Part shown: in pieces, positions 28,417 to 38,232 of the stretch
Layout of the letters: every line of letters begins with the position of its first letter
Numbering within the stretch: position 1 is the first letter of the stretch
DNA from: Arsukibacterium tuosuense
GTDB taxonomy: Bacteria > Pseudomonadota > Gammaproteobacteria > Enterobacterales > Alteromonadaceae
Direction of reading: 5' to 3'
Assembly: GCF_900215315.1 (NCBI RefSeq)
Contig: NZ_OBEB01000005.1
Coordinates: 62,001-126,000, forward strand
DNA: 64,000 nucleotides
Program-made: the position numbers and the translations under genes
Notes under the pieces: model-generated
The model's database searches: none
The model's input: only the letters and a program-made list of their open reading frames with translations
What the model was told of the DNA's origin: nothing

Positions 28417-29067
28417 ATGGAAATTATTATGTTGTTGCTGGTAGCACTGGTAGTGCTGGTGGCTATGGTTGCCAGTCGCTTTATTGATAACAGTAACCCG
28501 TTTCAGGTGCAAAGACGCAGTAGCTTATTCAGCCCGGTCGAGCGCTCGTTTCAGAACTTATTGGAGAAAGCGGTTGAGGGTGAGTATAAAATTTTAAACC
28601 GGATAAAACTTGCCGACTTAATTGAAGTAAAAGAAAACGCTAATGAAAAAGCCCGGCGCAGCACCCTGGTAAAATTAAATGCTAAATATCTGGATTTTGT
28701 ATTGTGTTCAGCCGATGATCTGCGGGTTATCGCCGTGCTGGATTTAGTCAATAACAGTAATAAAGACGGCCATAAAGCCGCACCAGACTGGTTTGTCAGC
28801 GGTGCGCTGGAAGCCGCCGGGGTGCCATATTTAAGGATTAAAATTAAAGCTGGCTATACCGCTGCAGATTTAAAACATGCGCTGGCCCAGCGCTTAGGCA
28901 AACCGACCGTTAAACCAGAACCGCTGTACAAAGGCCTGGTTAAAAAAGGCCCGACCCGGCCAGTACGCTCTTACAAACCGGTGCAACCGGCTGGCACTGC
29001 ACTGACCCCGGTGTTGTCACACTCACAAATTAAGGCGCAGCAAACTGCGCTGATACAGGCTTCTTAA
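28417..29067 (+). CDS. Membrane-anchored DUF2726 protein
   Basis: A 216-residue protein with an N-terminal membrane helix (about residues 3-20), then a DUF2726 domain (about 38-165) with F-S-P-V-E-R-S-F, L-A-D-L-I-E-V, K-Y-L-D-F-V-L-C and A-V-L-D-L-V-N. DUF2726 has a restriction-endonuclease-like fold in family descriptions. The D-F-V-L-C / V-L-D-L pattern fits its core strands, but the full catalytic D-E-x-K set is not obvious. The C-terminal ~50 residues are basic and proline-rich. ATG 28417 has a perfect GGAGG five bases upstream; the GTG at 28411 is part of that site. A strong terminator follows. Confidence 0.77.
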   Translation: MEIIMLLLVALVVLVAMVASRFIDNSNPFQVQRRSSLFSPVERSFQNLLEKAVEGEYKILNRIKLADLIEVKENANEKARRSTLVKLNAKYLDFVLCSADDLRVIAVLDLVNNSNKDGHKAAPDWFVSGALEAAGVPYLRIKIKAGYTAADLKHALAQRLGKPTVKPEPLYKGLVKKGPTRPVRSYKPVQPAGTALTPVLSHSQIKAQQTALIQAS

Positions 29068-29102
29068 CGCTTTGGAGAAATGAGTCACTCCGCGCTAAGT
29101 TG

Positions 29103-29138
29103 GAATGCCGCCCGCTGCAACGGGCGGCATTCATTTTT
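29103..29138 (+). terminator. Terminator after the DUF2726 gene
   Basis: A perfect 12-bp stem (29103-29114 with 29121-29132), a 6-base loop, then ATTTTTC. It lies 35 bases after the stop. Confidence 0.9.
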
Positions 29139-29177
29139 CTGAACAGGAAAAAATTTACCAAACGGCAAAAAAATGCC

Positions 29178-29204
29178 TAAAGTTTTCCAGAGCGCAGCCG
29201 ATAA
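29178..29204 (+). promoter_or_regulatory. Sigma-28 (FliA) promoter
   Basis: TAAA (29178-29181), exactly 15 bases, then GCCGATAA (29197-29204), a full match to the flagellar sigma-28 consensus. It lies 31 bases before the ATG of the small protein at 29235, leaving room for a short leader with AGGAGG. Confidence 0.85.
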
Positions 29205-29234
29205 CTACCTGACGTATTGTTAATAGGAGGTACT

Positions 29235-29429
29235 ATGAGTCAATCCGTTGGTGCTCTGGCAACTGCGCAGAGCTTTGAAGTACTTGGCGCGGTGATGGCG
29301 AAAAAGCAGCAAAACCAGCAAGCACAGATGACCAATATGTTGGTACAAAGTGCTATGCAAACGGTTGAGCAAACCTCTGCCGCGTCACCGGTAGGCAATA
29401 TCGGACAGAATATTAATATCAGCGTGTAG
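29235..29429 (+). CDS. Small putative motility protein (YjfB-like)
   Basis: A 64-residue cytoplasmic protein with a single long helix-forming segment (about residues 8-42), Q- and M-rich (V-M-A-K-K-Q-Q-N-Q-Q-A-Q-M), and a short C-terminal tail ending N-I-G-Q-N-I-N-I-S-V. Size and pattern are close to the YjfB putative motility proteins (family resemblance from memory). The upstream promoter is a perfect sigma-28 site, which independently places it in the late flagellar regulon. AGGAGG at 29225-29230 sets ATG 29235 as start. The molecular role is unknown. A chemoreceptor gene follows but probably has its own promoter, because a terminator-like hairpin intervenes. Confidence 0.65.
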   Translation: MSQSVGALATAQSFEVLGAVMAKKQQNQQAQMTNMLVQSAMQTVEQTSAASPVGNIGQNINISV

Positions 29430-29458
29430 CTGCTTTATTTTATTCAGTAACTAATCAA

Positions 29459-29479
29459 GGCCAGCAAATGCTGGCCTTT
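29459..29479 (+). terminator. Hairpin terminator after the motility-protein gene
   Basis: GGCCAGC (29459-29465), loop AAAT, GCTGGCC (29470-29476), followed by TTTC and ATTTTCC. The T-run is interrupted but the stem is perfect. Confidence 0.75.
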
Positions 29480-29637
29480 CATTTTCCTCTGCATTACTCC
29501 GTCATCAGATCCGGCAAAACTTGCATTAGCCAGCTTAACATTTAAGCTTACTAAAACAGTTGTAACGAGTCATCGTTCCTGAAACTTCTGAGGAGCATCC
29601 CTATAATTGCTAACAATATTTAAGCGAGGCCCCCACC

Positions 29638-31221
29638 ATGTCTGCTATTTCAACCCTTACCCAGAATCTCAGTGTCCGGGCAAAGTTACTAACCGGCTTT
29701 GGCCTGGTGTTACTTATTCTGTTAATCAGCTCCATCGTCAGCTATAACGCGCTGGATAATATGAGTAGTCGTTTTGCTGTGGTAAATGACGTCAGAGAGA
29801 CTAACCTGCTGATTAGCGAGGCCCGCCATCAGGATAAAAACTTTTTACTTAGAAATGATCCGCAATTTCTGCAGCAAGCACTGGATATCAGTAATCAGGC
29901 TAAACAGCTTGGCGAGCGAAGCATGAATTCATTTACCAACGACGAAAGTAGAGTGTTAATGCGGCAGATGCTTGAGCATATTGCCAGCTATCAACAGCAA
30001 CTTTCGCTGTTAACCAGAATGGATACCCAAGCCGATGGTGCTCAGATGCAAGCGATTGAACAACAAATGGCAACCTCAGCTATAGCTGCAGACGAAGCTG
30101 GTACCCGTTCAGTCGAGAACCAATTGCAAATTCTGGAGCAGGAAACCAATCAACTGGAGTGGCTGATTATTATCGCCGCAGTTATCGCTATTATCATTGG
30201 TATTCTGGCCGCAGTGATAATTACCCAGATGGTGGTTGCGCCATTGCAACACGTGGTGCAGGTAGCAGAAAAAATTGCTGCCGGGGATATTACCGAAAAC
30301 TTGCCTACCGACCGCCGCGATGAGCCAGGCCAACTGATGCTGGCAATGCAGAAAATGAGCATTAGTTTGCGGGCACTAATAAATAACCTGACATCCGGTA
30401 TTGCCCAGCTGGCCACAGCAACCGAGGAGATGGCTGCCATTTCCGAGCAAAACTCAGCAGGTGTTAACCGGCAAAAAGAGGAAACCGAACAGGTAGCTAC
30501 TGCAATGAATGAAATGGCCGCCACGGTGCAGGAAGTGGCCCGCAGCGCAGAGGACGCATCTACTGCAGCCACGGAATCGTCAGATCAAGCCACTGTTGGT
30601 GAACAGGTTGTCCAGAAAACCATTAAACAAATAAAAGCGCTGGCGCATGAAGTGGCTAATTCAGCCAACTCGATTGGCGAGCTGAAAGAGCAGAGCAACA
30701 ACATTGGCTCGGTGCTCGATGTAATAAAAAGCATCGCTGACCAAACCAATTTGCTGGCACTCAATGCTGCTATAGAAGCGGCCCGTGCCGGTGAAGCGGG
30801 CCGTGGTTTTTCAGTCGTTGCTGAGGAAGTAAGAGCACTGGCCTTTCGCACGCAGGAATCAACCGGTCAGATTGAACAACTGATCAGCACCCTGCAGCAA
30901 AAAGCCGAAGCGGCAGTCAGCAATATGCATAAAAGTTCTGGTCTGGCGGACAACACTCTGGAAAGCGCGGATGAAGCCGGCGATGCCATTGAGGCCATTA
31001 ATACTGCGGTTACCAGTATTCAGCAAATGAACCAGCAAATTGCTGCCGCCGCGCTGGAGCAAAGTACCGTAGCAGAGGAAATTAACCGCAGTATCTTTAG
31101 TATCCGCGATGTAGCCGAGCAGTCGGCCACCGCCAGTGAAGAAACTGCCGCCGCCAGCAACGATTTAAGCCGGCTCGGTACCGAGTTACAGCAACTGGCC
31201 AGCCAGTTTAAAGTGGCTTAA
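29638..31221 (+). CDS. Methyl-accepting chemotaxis protein, four-helix-bundle sensor type
   Basis: A 527-residue chemoreceptor. Transmembrane helix 1 spans about residues 16-38. A periplasmic 4HB_MCP-like helical domain (about 39-175) carries D-K-N-F-L-L-R-N-D, typical of that class. Helix 2 spans about 177-202 (L-I-I-I-A-A-V-I-A), a HAMP domain about 203-255, and the cytoplasmic signalling hairpin contains [21 protein letters not shown]. No C-terminal CheR-binding pentapeptide is present. The ligand is unknown. The upstream region holds TATAAT at 29602 without a good -35. It is convergent with a second receptor, with 26 bases between the stops. Confidence 0.93.
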   Translation: MSAISTLTQNLSVRAKLLTGFGLVLLILLISSIVSYNALDNMSSRFAVVNDVRETNLLISEARHQDKNFLLRNDPQFLQQALDISNQAKQLGERSMNSFTNDESRVLMRQMLEHIASYQQQLSLLTRMDTQADGAQMQAIEQQMATSAIAADEAGTRSVENQLQILEQETNQLEWLIIIAAVIAIIIGILAAVIITQMVVAPLQHVVQVAEKIAAGDITENLPTDRRDEPGQLMLAMQKMSISLRALINNLTSGIAQLATATEEMAAISEQNSAGVNRQKEETEQVATAMNEMAATVQEVARSAEDASTAATESSDQATVGEQVVQKTIKQIKALAHEVANSANSIGELKEQSNNIGSVLDVIKSIADQTNLLALNAAIEAARAGEAGRGFSVVAEEVRALAFRTQESTGQIEQLISTLQQKAEAAVSNMHKSSGLADNTLESADEAGDAIEAINTAVTSIQQMNQQIAAAALEQSTVAEEINRSIFSIRDVAEQSATASEETAAASNDLSRLGTELQQLASQFKVA

Positions 31222-31247
31222 TAATAACGACTATGAAATGCAGTAAG

Positions 31248-32801
31248 TTAGCGCTTAAACCGCACAACCAGCTCGTGCAGTTCACCGGCAATTTGCTGCA
31301 ACTTGCGGGTTGTGCTGGCTGAACTGTCGGCTTCGGCAAGACTGCTATGCGCCAGTGACGAAATGTTCTCTACCTGACGGTTAACGTCCTCAGCAACATG
31401 CGCCTGCTCTTCTACCGCTGCAGCCATCTGAGTAGACATATCAGCAATAGCGCCTACGGCATCCGATATACCGTTTAGCATTTGCTCGGTGTCTTTAACC
31501 TGTTGCAAGCCAGCCTCTGCACCGTCACGCCCTTGTTGCGCCACTTCCACTGCGGTGTTGGCTCTGGCGGTAAGCTCAGTAATAATGCCATGAATTTCTT
31601 GAGTAGAGTCCTGGGTACGGCTGGCCAGATTACGAACTTCATCGGCCACCACGGCAAAGCCCCGGCCCTGCTCGCCAGCCCGCGCTGCCTCAATAGCCGC
31701 ATTAAGAGCCAGCAGATTTGTCTGCTCGGCTATTTGGGCAATAATTTGCGCCACTTTAGCAATTTTCTGGGTTTGCTCAGCCACTTCGGTGACAGAGTGG
31801 CTGATATTACTGACTGTATCACGTAATGTTTCAATAGATTTACGGGTGGTAGCTGCTGTTTGCCGGCTCCGTCCGGCCAATTCATTCGACTGCTCAGCGC
31901 GCTCTGCGGTTTCCTGGACATGAGATGAGACATCAGCAATTGTGGCCGTCATCTGATGCATTGCGGTGGCAGCTTGTTCTGTTTCGGTTTGCTGCTGTTT
32001 AATTTTGGTTGAGGCAGACTCGGCCTGTGCCAGCCCTTGTTTCGCCTGCCGGGCAACATTAATCGCTGCATCTTCAATCCGGGTTAATACGGCCCCTAAG
32101 TGGGCCTTTGAACTCATAATGGCCACTTTCAGTTCACCAATCTCCGGCTCATCGTCGGTAAACGTCATCACGGCCAGTTCGTGTTTAAAAGCATTACTTA
32201 GCAAGGCTTTAACGCCGGTCATGGCCCTTTCCCGGCATAAATTGATGACTATCGCATAGCCCAGAAGTGTAATAACCAGTGCCAGCAATACCAAACCGGT
32301 GGCTGTAAACGCGTATAACACACCACTTAATAGCAGACCTGCAAGCAAGAACCAGGTGTCTTTGCGCAAATGCCATTGATGTTTTTTAAAGTTGCCGGCG
32401 TTAATCGCCTTGTACAACTTTTCAGCCCGATTAATATCAGTCCGCTCCGGACAGGAACGCACCGATTCATAACCCACGACCTTACCGTGCTCTGTTACCG
32501 GGGTAACGTATGCATCTACCCAGTAAAAATCGCCATTTTTACTGCGGTTTTTTACCAGTCCCATCCAGGGCTTACCGGCTTTCAAATGCTCCCACATAAT
32601 CTGATACGCTAACGGTGGCATGTCGGGGTGACGGACAATATTATGTGGCTGGCCCAGCAATTCCTCTTTTTTGAAACCACTTATCTCAATAAAGGCATCG
32701 TTACAGTGCAAAATATTGCTATTTAAATCGGTGGTAGTAATCAGTTTTACGTCTTTGCCAAAAGTCCGTTCATTATTGGTTACAGGTGAATTGCGACGCA
32801 T
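31248..32801 (-). CDS. Aer-type PAS chemoreceptor
   Basis: A 517-residue receptor without a periplasmic domain. An N-terminal PAS domain (about residues 20-125) contains [14 protein letters not shown] and N-I-V-R-H-P-D-M-P, the Aer signature. Two closely spaced hydrophobic segments cover about 150-188, then a HAMP-like linker and a signalling domain with [26 protein letters not shown]. Aer proteins bind FAD and mediate energy taxis; this PAS has the right framework but FAD binding is inferred. There is no pentapeptide tail. It pairs convergently with the other receptor and lies near the sigma-28-driven small gene. Confidence 0.9.
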   Translation of the reverse strand: MRRNSPVTNNERTFGKDVKLITTTDLNSNILHCNDAFIEISGFKKEELLGQPHNIVRHPDMPPLAYQIMWEHLKAGKPWMGLVKNRSKNGDFYWVDAYVTPVTEHGKVVGYESVRSCPERTDINRAEKLYKAINAGNFKKHQWHLRKDTWFLLAGLLLSGVLYAFTATGLVLLALVITLLGYAIVINLCRERAMTGVKALLSNAFKHELAVMTFTDDEPEIGELKVAIMSSKAHLGAVLTRIEDAAINVARQAKQGLAQAESASTKIKQQQTETEQAATAMHQMTATIADVSSHVQETAERAEQSNELAGRSRQTAATTRKSIETLRDTVSNISHSVTEVAEQTQKIAKVAQIIAQIAEQTNLLALNAAIEAARAGEQGRGFAVVADEVRNLASRTQDSTQEIHGIITELTARANTAVEVAQQGRDGAEAGLQQVKDTEQMLNGISDAVGAIADMSTQMAAAVEEQAHVAEDVNRQVENISSLAHSSLAEADSSASTTRKLQQIAGELHELVVRFKR

Positions 32802-32973
32802 ATTATTGACTATCCCTTTGTTAACATTTAACTAAAGATAGTCGCGACATAAAGAAAAGCGAATTATCGCATCAAACTATTTAAAAATTCGGTACGCAGA
32901 ATACTGCAAATCAAGCCGGGCTGGATCTGCAGATTAACTATACAAACCCAGTCACGGCGCTGAAGTAGAACCT

Positions 32974-34059
32974 TCAACTTTTGTCTTGTTTTTCCAGAAA
33001 GGTACTAAACTCAAGGGTATATATTTTAATTAACACATGAGTTAACGCAAAAATGATCGGCCCATAAATCAGGCCAATAATACCGAACAACTGTAAGCCA
33101 CCGATAAGCGACAGAAACAGCACCAAAGTACTCATGTTTGACGTACCCTGCATCAGGACCGGCCGCAGGAAATTATCAATAGAACCGACCAGAATAGCTC
33201 CCCACAAGGTTAAAAATAGCGCCCAGGGCCAGTCGCCGGTTAATAACAGGTATAAACTGGCGGGTACCCAGATTAACGCCGCCCCCACTACCGGAATAAG
33301 TGACGCAAACACCATCATGGTGCCCCAGAACAAACCCGGCATACCGACGATGGCCATACCAATACCACCGGCAGCTCCCTGAGCTAATGCGGTCAAAAAT
33401 GTCCCGAATACCGCAGAACGCGCAACGGTATTGGCTTCAGTCAGTAACTTTTCTTCCTGCGAGCGGGCCAGAGGTAATATCCAGAACAGGCTTTCAATAA
33501 TTTTTTTGTGGTCACGTAGTAAAAAAAACAACACAAATAACATCAGGAAAAAGCTGACAATCATGCCGGTTACATCGCCCAGCACTTTGGTGCTGATATC
33601 AAGCAACTCTTTACTAAAACCAGCGGCAAACTCCGCAAATCTGTCAATAATGCCTTTGACACTGAAATCGGTAACAGGCAAAAAGTCGTTTATTCTGTCA
33701 ATACCCTTTTTAATAACCGGTTGTTGCAGTAGTTGCTCGGCGCCACCGTCCTCAACCCACTGGTAGCTTTGTTTTGCAAAGGTAACACCCTGCTGCACTA
33801 TTGCCATCAGAACCAGCGTCGCTGGCACCAAAATCACTACTACCAGCAACGAACACGTCAGAGTTGATGCCAGATTAGGTTTATCGGGAAACTTCCGGAC
33901 AATTCGCTGATGCACCGGAAAACACAGCAACGACAATACAAAGGCCAGCACCACCGGACCAATAAAAGGTGCAATCAGCAGATAGCTGGCATACAAAGCC
34001 AGTAATAAGAAAACAATAAGCACCCAATGGCCGGGCTCAATTTTAACTTGGTTACTCAA
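32974..34059 (-). CDS. AI-2E family transporter
   Basis: About 361 residues with seven or eight hydrophobic segments in the AI-2E/PerM (UPF0118) pattern: an N-terminal pair, a soluble amphipathic region (about residues 105-150, P-V-I-K-K-G-I-D-R-I), then a membrane core ending with G-L-I-Y-G-P-I-I-F-A-L-T-H-V-L. Other conserved spots are F-F-L-L-R-D-H and S-I-D-N-F-L-R-P. Family members export AI-2 or act as Na/H antiporters, and no choice can be made here. I favour TTG 34059, which has AGGGAG seven bases upstream. TTG 34107 is in frame but overlaps the DUF819 gene. It is likely cotranscribed with the DUF819 gene. Confidence 0.87.
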   Translation of the reverse strand: MSNQVKIEPGHWVLIVFLLLALYASYLLIAPFIGPVVLAFVLSLLCFPVHQRIVRKFPDKPNLASTLTCSLLVVVILVPATLVLMAIVQQGVTFAKQSYQWVEDGGAEQLLQQPVIKKGIDRINDFLPVTDFSVKGIIDRFAEFAAGFSKELLDISTKVLGDVTGMIVSFFLMLFVLFFLLRDHKKIIESLFWILPLARSQEEKLLTEANTVARSAVFGTFLTALAQGAAGGIGMAIVGMPGLFWGTMMVFASLIPVVGAALIWVPASLYLLLTGDWPWALFLTLWGAILVGSIDNFLRPVLMQGTSNMSTLVLFLSLIGGLQLFGIIGLIYGPIIFALTHVLIKIYTLEFSTFLEKQDKS

Positions 34060-34096
34060 TGAAAAACTCCCTTTATTGACAGATGCCCCGGCATTA

Positions 34097-35332
34097 CTAA
34101 GGGGCAACCTGTTGCAAAATTAATCCACAAATATAGGCACCATAAGTACCTAAACCATAACCCAGCACTGCCAGTAGCACGCCAACCGGCGCCAGTGACG
34201 GGTGAAATGCTGCTGCAACTACCGGTGCTGACGCTGCCCCACCAACATTAGCCTGACTACCCACCGCCAGATAAAACATCGGCGCTTTAATCAGTTTAGC
34301 GACCACCAGCAGTAAGATGGCATGCACCAGCATCCAGATAATCCCCACCAGAAACATCAACTTGTTACTCATAATGGCAGTAACATCCATTTGCATACCA
34401 ATAGTCGCTACCAGAATATACAAAAATGCGGTACCAACTTTTGATGCACCTGCTCCCTCCAGTTTACGTGCCGGGGTCAGAGACAACAGCAAACCGACAG
34501 TCGTTGCGATAACTACCAGCCAGAAAAAGCCACTGGTTAAGCTGTAGTCTGCCAGAGAAGGCGCAACCCGACCAATCCAGGGCGCTATGGTATCTGCCAG
34601 TGCATGGGCCAGACCGGTTACTCCAAATGCCACCGCCACAATCAGCATAATATCCTGAATGGTCGGAATACGGGAATTTTCAGCCTGATATTGTTCTATT
34701 TTTTGCTGTAAATGACCAATAGCACGGGTATCTGCGCCGTTCGCTTTATCAATCCGGGCCGCCCGGCTTGCCATAAATAACAGTACCGCTAACCAGACGT
34801 TAGCCACCAGAACGTCAACCGTTATCATCACTGAAAACAAGCTACCATCTACTTCAAACACCTCTTTCATCGCTGCCTGATTCGCGCCACCGCCTATCCA
34901 GCTGCCCGCTACGGTAGTCATACCGCGCCAGACATCGCCACCCAGCTGCTCCGGAAAAAAATAGCCAACACTCAGCAAAGCTATCGGCCCGCCAATAATA
35001 ATACCCAGGGTACCGGTGAAAAACATAATCAGCGCTTTCGGTCCCAGGCCCAGAATCGCTTTAAAATCGACGCTCAGGGTAAGTAAAATCAGGCTGGCTG
35101 GTAGCAGGTAACGAGACGCCATTTTGTAAAGTGATGACGCTTCACCATCAATGATATTAAAACTGTTTAACAGCGACGGAATAAAATAGCAGAGTAGTAA
35201 CGCGGGAATGTACTTGTAAAAGCCCTGACAAGCCCGGTTACTGCTGTGACTGGTGTAAAAAACCAGGCCCAGAATAACCGCCAGTAAGCCAAGGACTACG
35301 GCATCATTAGTGAACATAGGTGGTTGAGACAT
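34097..35332 (-). CDS. DUF819 family membrane protein
   Basis: A 411-residue integral membrane protein with about 11 hydrophobic segments, of the DUF819 (YjcL-like) family. Typical stretches are W-I-G-G-G-A-N-Q-A-A-M-K-E near residue 145 and A-N-V-G-G-A-A-S-A-P-V-V-A-A-A near 365, two similar G/A-rich repeats that suggest an inverted-topology transporter. Gram-negative members have no proven substrate. It starts with ATG and lies 37 bases upstream of the AI-2E family gene on the same strand, so the two may form an operon. It is divergent from the S9 peptidase gene. Confidence 0.87.
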   Translation of the reverse strand: MSQPPMFTNDAVVLGLLAVILGLVFYTSHSSNRACQGFYKYIPALLLCYFIPSLLNSFNIIDGEASSLYKMASRYLLPASLILLTLSVDFKAILGLGPKALIMFFTGTLGIIIGGPIALLSVGYFFPEQLGGDVWRGMTTVAGSWIGGGANQAAMKEVFEVDGSLFSVMITVDVLVANVWLAVLLFMASRAARIDKANGADTRAIGHLQQKIEQYQAENSRIPTIQDIMLIVAVAFGVTGLAHALADTIAPWIGRVAPSLADYSLTSGFFWLVVIATTVGLLLSLTPARKLEGAGASKVGTAFLYILVATIGMQMDVTAIMSNKLMFLVGIIWMLVHAILLLVVAKLIKAPMFYLAVGSQANVGGAASAPVVAAAFHPSLAPVGVLLAVLGYGLGTYGAYICGLILQQVAP

Positions 35333-35502
35333 ATTACGTCCTGTGTCATTTTATTATTGTTTTGGCAGCGGAATGGTTCCGCATTATCGTCAACTCAAAC
35401 TGTTGGTCAACATAGCACAGCGCACCAGTTGGAGAAAATAGTCTGCTACCCTGTAACCAGCAGATAAATGAATACAGAGATAACAAAACGGATGGAAAAA
35501 CC

Positions 35503-37614
35503 ATGGAGAACCCTGTAACTAAGCAGTTAAAGCTGGCATCAACCGCATTGCTCAGCTCGGCGTTGTTGGGCGTCGCACTTTTCAGCACCAGCCTGACCGC
35601 AAAACCCATTACCCTGGAACAGACCGTATCAGTGCAGAGCGTCACTGAACTGACTATCAGCGCCGATGGCAAACAAACCGCCTTTATTCGCAACCGGCCC
35701 CGCGACCCTTATAAAGACGACGATGGCAGCAGCTATCGCGAACTCTTTATGCTAAACGAAAGCGGCCAGGAAGTGCCCTTTATTACCGGTGACGTCCGGG
35801 TCGGCAACCTTAAATTCAGTCCTGATAATCAAACGCTGTATTTTGTCAGTAAGCGCGGTAAAGATAAGTTTGCCGGTTTATATAAAATTGCGGTTAACGG
35901 CGGTGAAGCAAGCCAGGTACTTAGCCACGGCAATACCATTTCCGGCTATGACCTCAGCCAGGATGGCAACAAAATTGCTTTTCTGGCCAAGCCTGCTGAG
36001 CCGGAATCGAAAGAGCAGTTAACCAAAAAAGGCTTTAAAGCTGAGGTTTACGAGGAAGAGTCTGAATTAACGCAACTGTGGCTGGCCGACTTAACCACAT
36101 CAGAAATAAAGCCCGAAACGGTACAGATTGAAGGTAACGTGTTGTCAGTAAACTTTGCGCCTGACAACAAACATATCCTGATCCGCACTGCTCCTACGGC
36201 GCTGATTGACGACAACTATATGGCCAGCCAGTATCAGCTGATTAATTTAGCGGGTGAAACAGTACAAAGCTATGCCACCAGCGGTAAGCTTGGCAAAGCG
36301 ATATTTTCGCCCAATGGCGAAAAGCTGGCAATTATTGGTAGTGAAGATATCCACGACCCATCAGCCGGACGTTTGCTACTGGCCGATGTTGCCAGCGGTA
36401 AAATTAACGAAATTCTGCCCGATTACCTGGGCCATGTGCAGGATATCGCCTGGCGCAGTAATACTGAACTTGATTACCTGGGCCATGTTGGCACCGAGGC
36501 AGAAATAGGTCGTGTTAATACTCGCAATAACAAACACAGTGCCTTGGTTAAAACCGGCAACGGCATTGTGACCCGTCTGGCCATTGCCAACAACGGTGAA
36601 CAAGCCAGAGTTTTACTGAATAAAGCAGAGCATCCCAATGAGGTTTATGCCCTGACTAAACGCGGCGCGTTAAACCGGCTGACCGATTCAAACCCCTGGC
36701 TGGCCGAAATTGACCTGCCAAAACAAGAAACTATCCGCCATACCGCCAGCGACGGGCTGGCACTGGAAGGGGTGCTGGTATATCCACTTGATTATGTTAA
36801 GGACAAACAATATCCGCTGGTGATGGTAGTCCATGGCGGGCCGGAAGCGCACATCTCTAATGGCTGGCTGGACCGTTACGCCAGCCCGGTAAAATTAATG
36901 GCTGGCGAAGGCTACATGCAGTTTTTCCCCAATTACCGTGGCAGCACCGGCCGGGGCGTGGAATTCTCTAAACTGGGGCAGAACGATTATGCCGGCAAGG
37001 AATTTGATGACTTAGTTGATGCCAAAAAACATCTGGTCGACATCGGCTTAGTTGACCCGAAAAAGGTGGGTATTACCGGCGGGTCGTACGGTGGTTACGC
37101 TTCAGCCTGGGCGGCAACCAAGCAAACTGAACATTTTGCTGCCAGCGTAATGTTTGTTGGGATCAGTAATAACCTGTCTAAATTTGGCACGACCGACATT
37201 GCCAATGAAATGCATCTGGTGCATGCCCGCAGTTATCCGTGGCAAAAATGGCAGTGGTACTTAGAGCGCAGCCCGATTTACCATGCCGAACAAGCCAGAA
37301 CGCCAATTCTGATTATGCATGGCAAAAACGACACCCGGGTCCATCCCAGCCAGTCGATGGAGCTGTATCGCTACCTGAAGACCCATGGCAAGGTGCCGGT
37401 ACGCTTAGTATTGTATCCAGGTGAAGGCCATGGCAATCAGAAAGCGGCGGCTCAGCTCGACTATGGCATGCGCTTAATCCGTTGGATGGATCATTTCCTG
37501 AAACAAGGTAAAACGGAGCTGCCGGAACATCAGCTGCCACACAGTGACAGGATTAAAGCAGCAAAAGAGCAGGATGAGAAACAACCTGCAACAGACGATA
37601 AAAGCGCCGCCTGA
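35503..37614 (+). CDS. Exported S9-family prolyl oligopeptidase-like peptidase
   Basis: A 703-residue secreted serine peptidase. The signal peptide (about residues 10-34) ends near S-L-T-A-K. A seven-bladed beta-propeller domain covers about 40-420 (W-L-A-D-L-T-T and L-L-A-D-V-A-S blades) and an alpha/beta hydrolase domain about 425-680. The catalytic triad is readable: Ser in G-G-S-Y-G-G-Y near residue 528, Asp in H-G-K-N-D-T-R-V near 610 and His in G-E-G-H-G-N-Q near 645. It resembles dipeptidyl/acylaminoacyl peptidases (S9C) and likely cleaves short peptides in the periplasm or outside. The C-terminal ~30 residues are charged. It is followed by a strong hairpin and a convergent gene. Confidence 0.92.
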   Translation: MENPVTKQLKLASTALLSSALLGVALFSTSLTAKPITLEQTVSVQSVTELTISADGKQTAFIRNRPRDPYKDDDGSSYRELFMLNESGQEVPFITGDVRVGNLKFSPDNQTLYFVSKRGKDKFAGLYKIAVNGGEASQVLSHGNTISGYDLSQDGNKIAFLAKPAEPESKEQLTKKGFKAEVYEEESELTQLWLADLTTSEIKPETVQIEGNVLSVNFAPDNKHILIRTAPTALIDDNYMASQYQLINLAGETVQSYATSGKLGKAIFSPNGEKLAIIGSEDIHDPSAGRLLLADVASGKINEILPDYLGHVQDIAWRSNTELDYLGHVGTEAEIGRVNTRNNKHSALVKTGNGIVTRLAIANNGEQARVLLNKAEHPNEVYALTKRGALNRLTDSNPWLAEIDLPKQETIRHTASDGLALEGVLVYPLDYVKDKQYPLVMVVHGGPEAHISNGWLDRYASPVKLMAGEGYMQFFPNYRGSTGRGVEFSKLGQNDYAGKEFDDLVDAKKHLVDIGLVDPKKVGITGGSYGGYASAWAATKQTEHFAASVMFVGISNNLSKFGTTDIANEMHLVHARSYPWQKWQWYLERSPIYHAEQARTPILIMHGKNDTRVHPSQSMELYRYLKTHGKVPVRLVLYPGEGHGNQKAAAQLDYGMRLIRWMDHFLKQGKTELPEHQLPHSDRIKAAKEQDEKQPATDDKSAA

Positions 37615-37627
37615 TCAGTTACCACGC

Positions 37628-37660
37628 TAACCCTGGCTGCAACTTCAGTAGCCAGGGTTA
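37628..37660. terminator. Bidirectional hairpin between convergent genes
   Basis: A perfect 11-bp inverted repeat, 37628-37638 with 37650-37660, with an 11-base loop. There is no strong T-run on either side. It lies between the S9 peptidase stop (37614) and the HopJ-family stop (37688), where a shared terminator is expected. Confidence 0.6.
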
Positions 37661-37687
37661 ACTTCGGCAGAGCTTAACTGAAAACCG

Positions 37688-38029
37688 TTATTCTTTCAGG
37701 CGCAAAGGCTGGCCGCTAAAATCGATACCATCCCAGCCGCTGCGCATAAAATTCCGGATATTCTGGTGATCGTCACCTTTTGGGTTGGCCAGAACAGTCT
37801 GATAATAGTCACCAAATAAAAACAGCGTTTGTGGCTCAGATAATTGGTGCAGCGCCCCAAACGCCAGTATTTTGCAGGCGCCGGTATTTTCACCGGCGAC
37901 ATTGTTCAGCTCACCGTTTTTAAAATCACACGGCTGAAAATGATACATCAGGTCAATAATGCCAATACTTTGCTGAAAACTAATGGTTTCAGGCTCAGTA
38001 CTTAACTGAATAAAAAAGCGATCTAACAT
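37688..38029 (-). CDS. HopJ-family protein
   Basis: A 113-residue soluble protein matching the HopJ (type III effector-like) family, which is widespread in free-living proteobacteria and is not generally a secreted effector. Family landmarks are Q-S-I-G-I-I-D-L-M-Y-H-F-Q-P, D-F-K-N-G-E-L-N-N-V-A-G-E-N-T-G-A-C-K, L-F-G-D-Y-Y and H-Q-N-I-R-N-F-M-R-S-G-W-D-G-I. ATG 38029 has CAGGAG upstream. The longer frame to 38083 would add 18 non-conserved residues. No type III secretion genes are seen in the window, so an effector role is unlikely. The function is unknown. Confidence 0.83.
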   Translation of the reverse strand: MLDRFFIQLSTEPETISFQQSIGIIDLMYHFQPCDFKNGELNNVAGENTGACKILAFGALHQLSEPQTLFLFGDYYQTVLANPKGDDHQNIRNFMRSGWDGIDFSGQPLRLKE

Positions 38030-38232
38030 TGCAACTCCTGCGTTGTACCGGCCTCGCTGGCCGCTGGTATCCTGCCCGGACAAACGTCAACTGATATTAA
38101 GCCGCTGTTAAGCGAACTGCAATACAACTAAAGCCGCGGTAACATAAAATTACCTTTCAGTGCCGGATCTGGCCAGTTTTTCGGCCTGCTATTGATATAC
38201 TCAGACCAGTTAATTACCAGGCAGCGCTAGTT

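Noticed and set aside
29540-29637. Possible second sigma-28 promoter before the chemoreceptor gene
   Set aside because: TAAA is present but the downstream box reads CATCGTTC instead of GCCGATAA. A TATAAT at 29602 without a -35 is equally weak.
37688-38029. HopJ label taken as a type III effector
   Set aside because: The family name is historical. No secretion genes are present, and the protein is common in free-living bacteria.
38150-38232. LexA or Ada box before the Ada/AlkA fusion
   Set aside because: No CTGT-N8-ACAG and no recognisable Ada box could be read with confidence.
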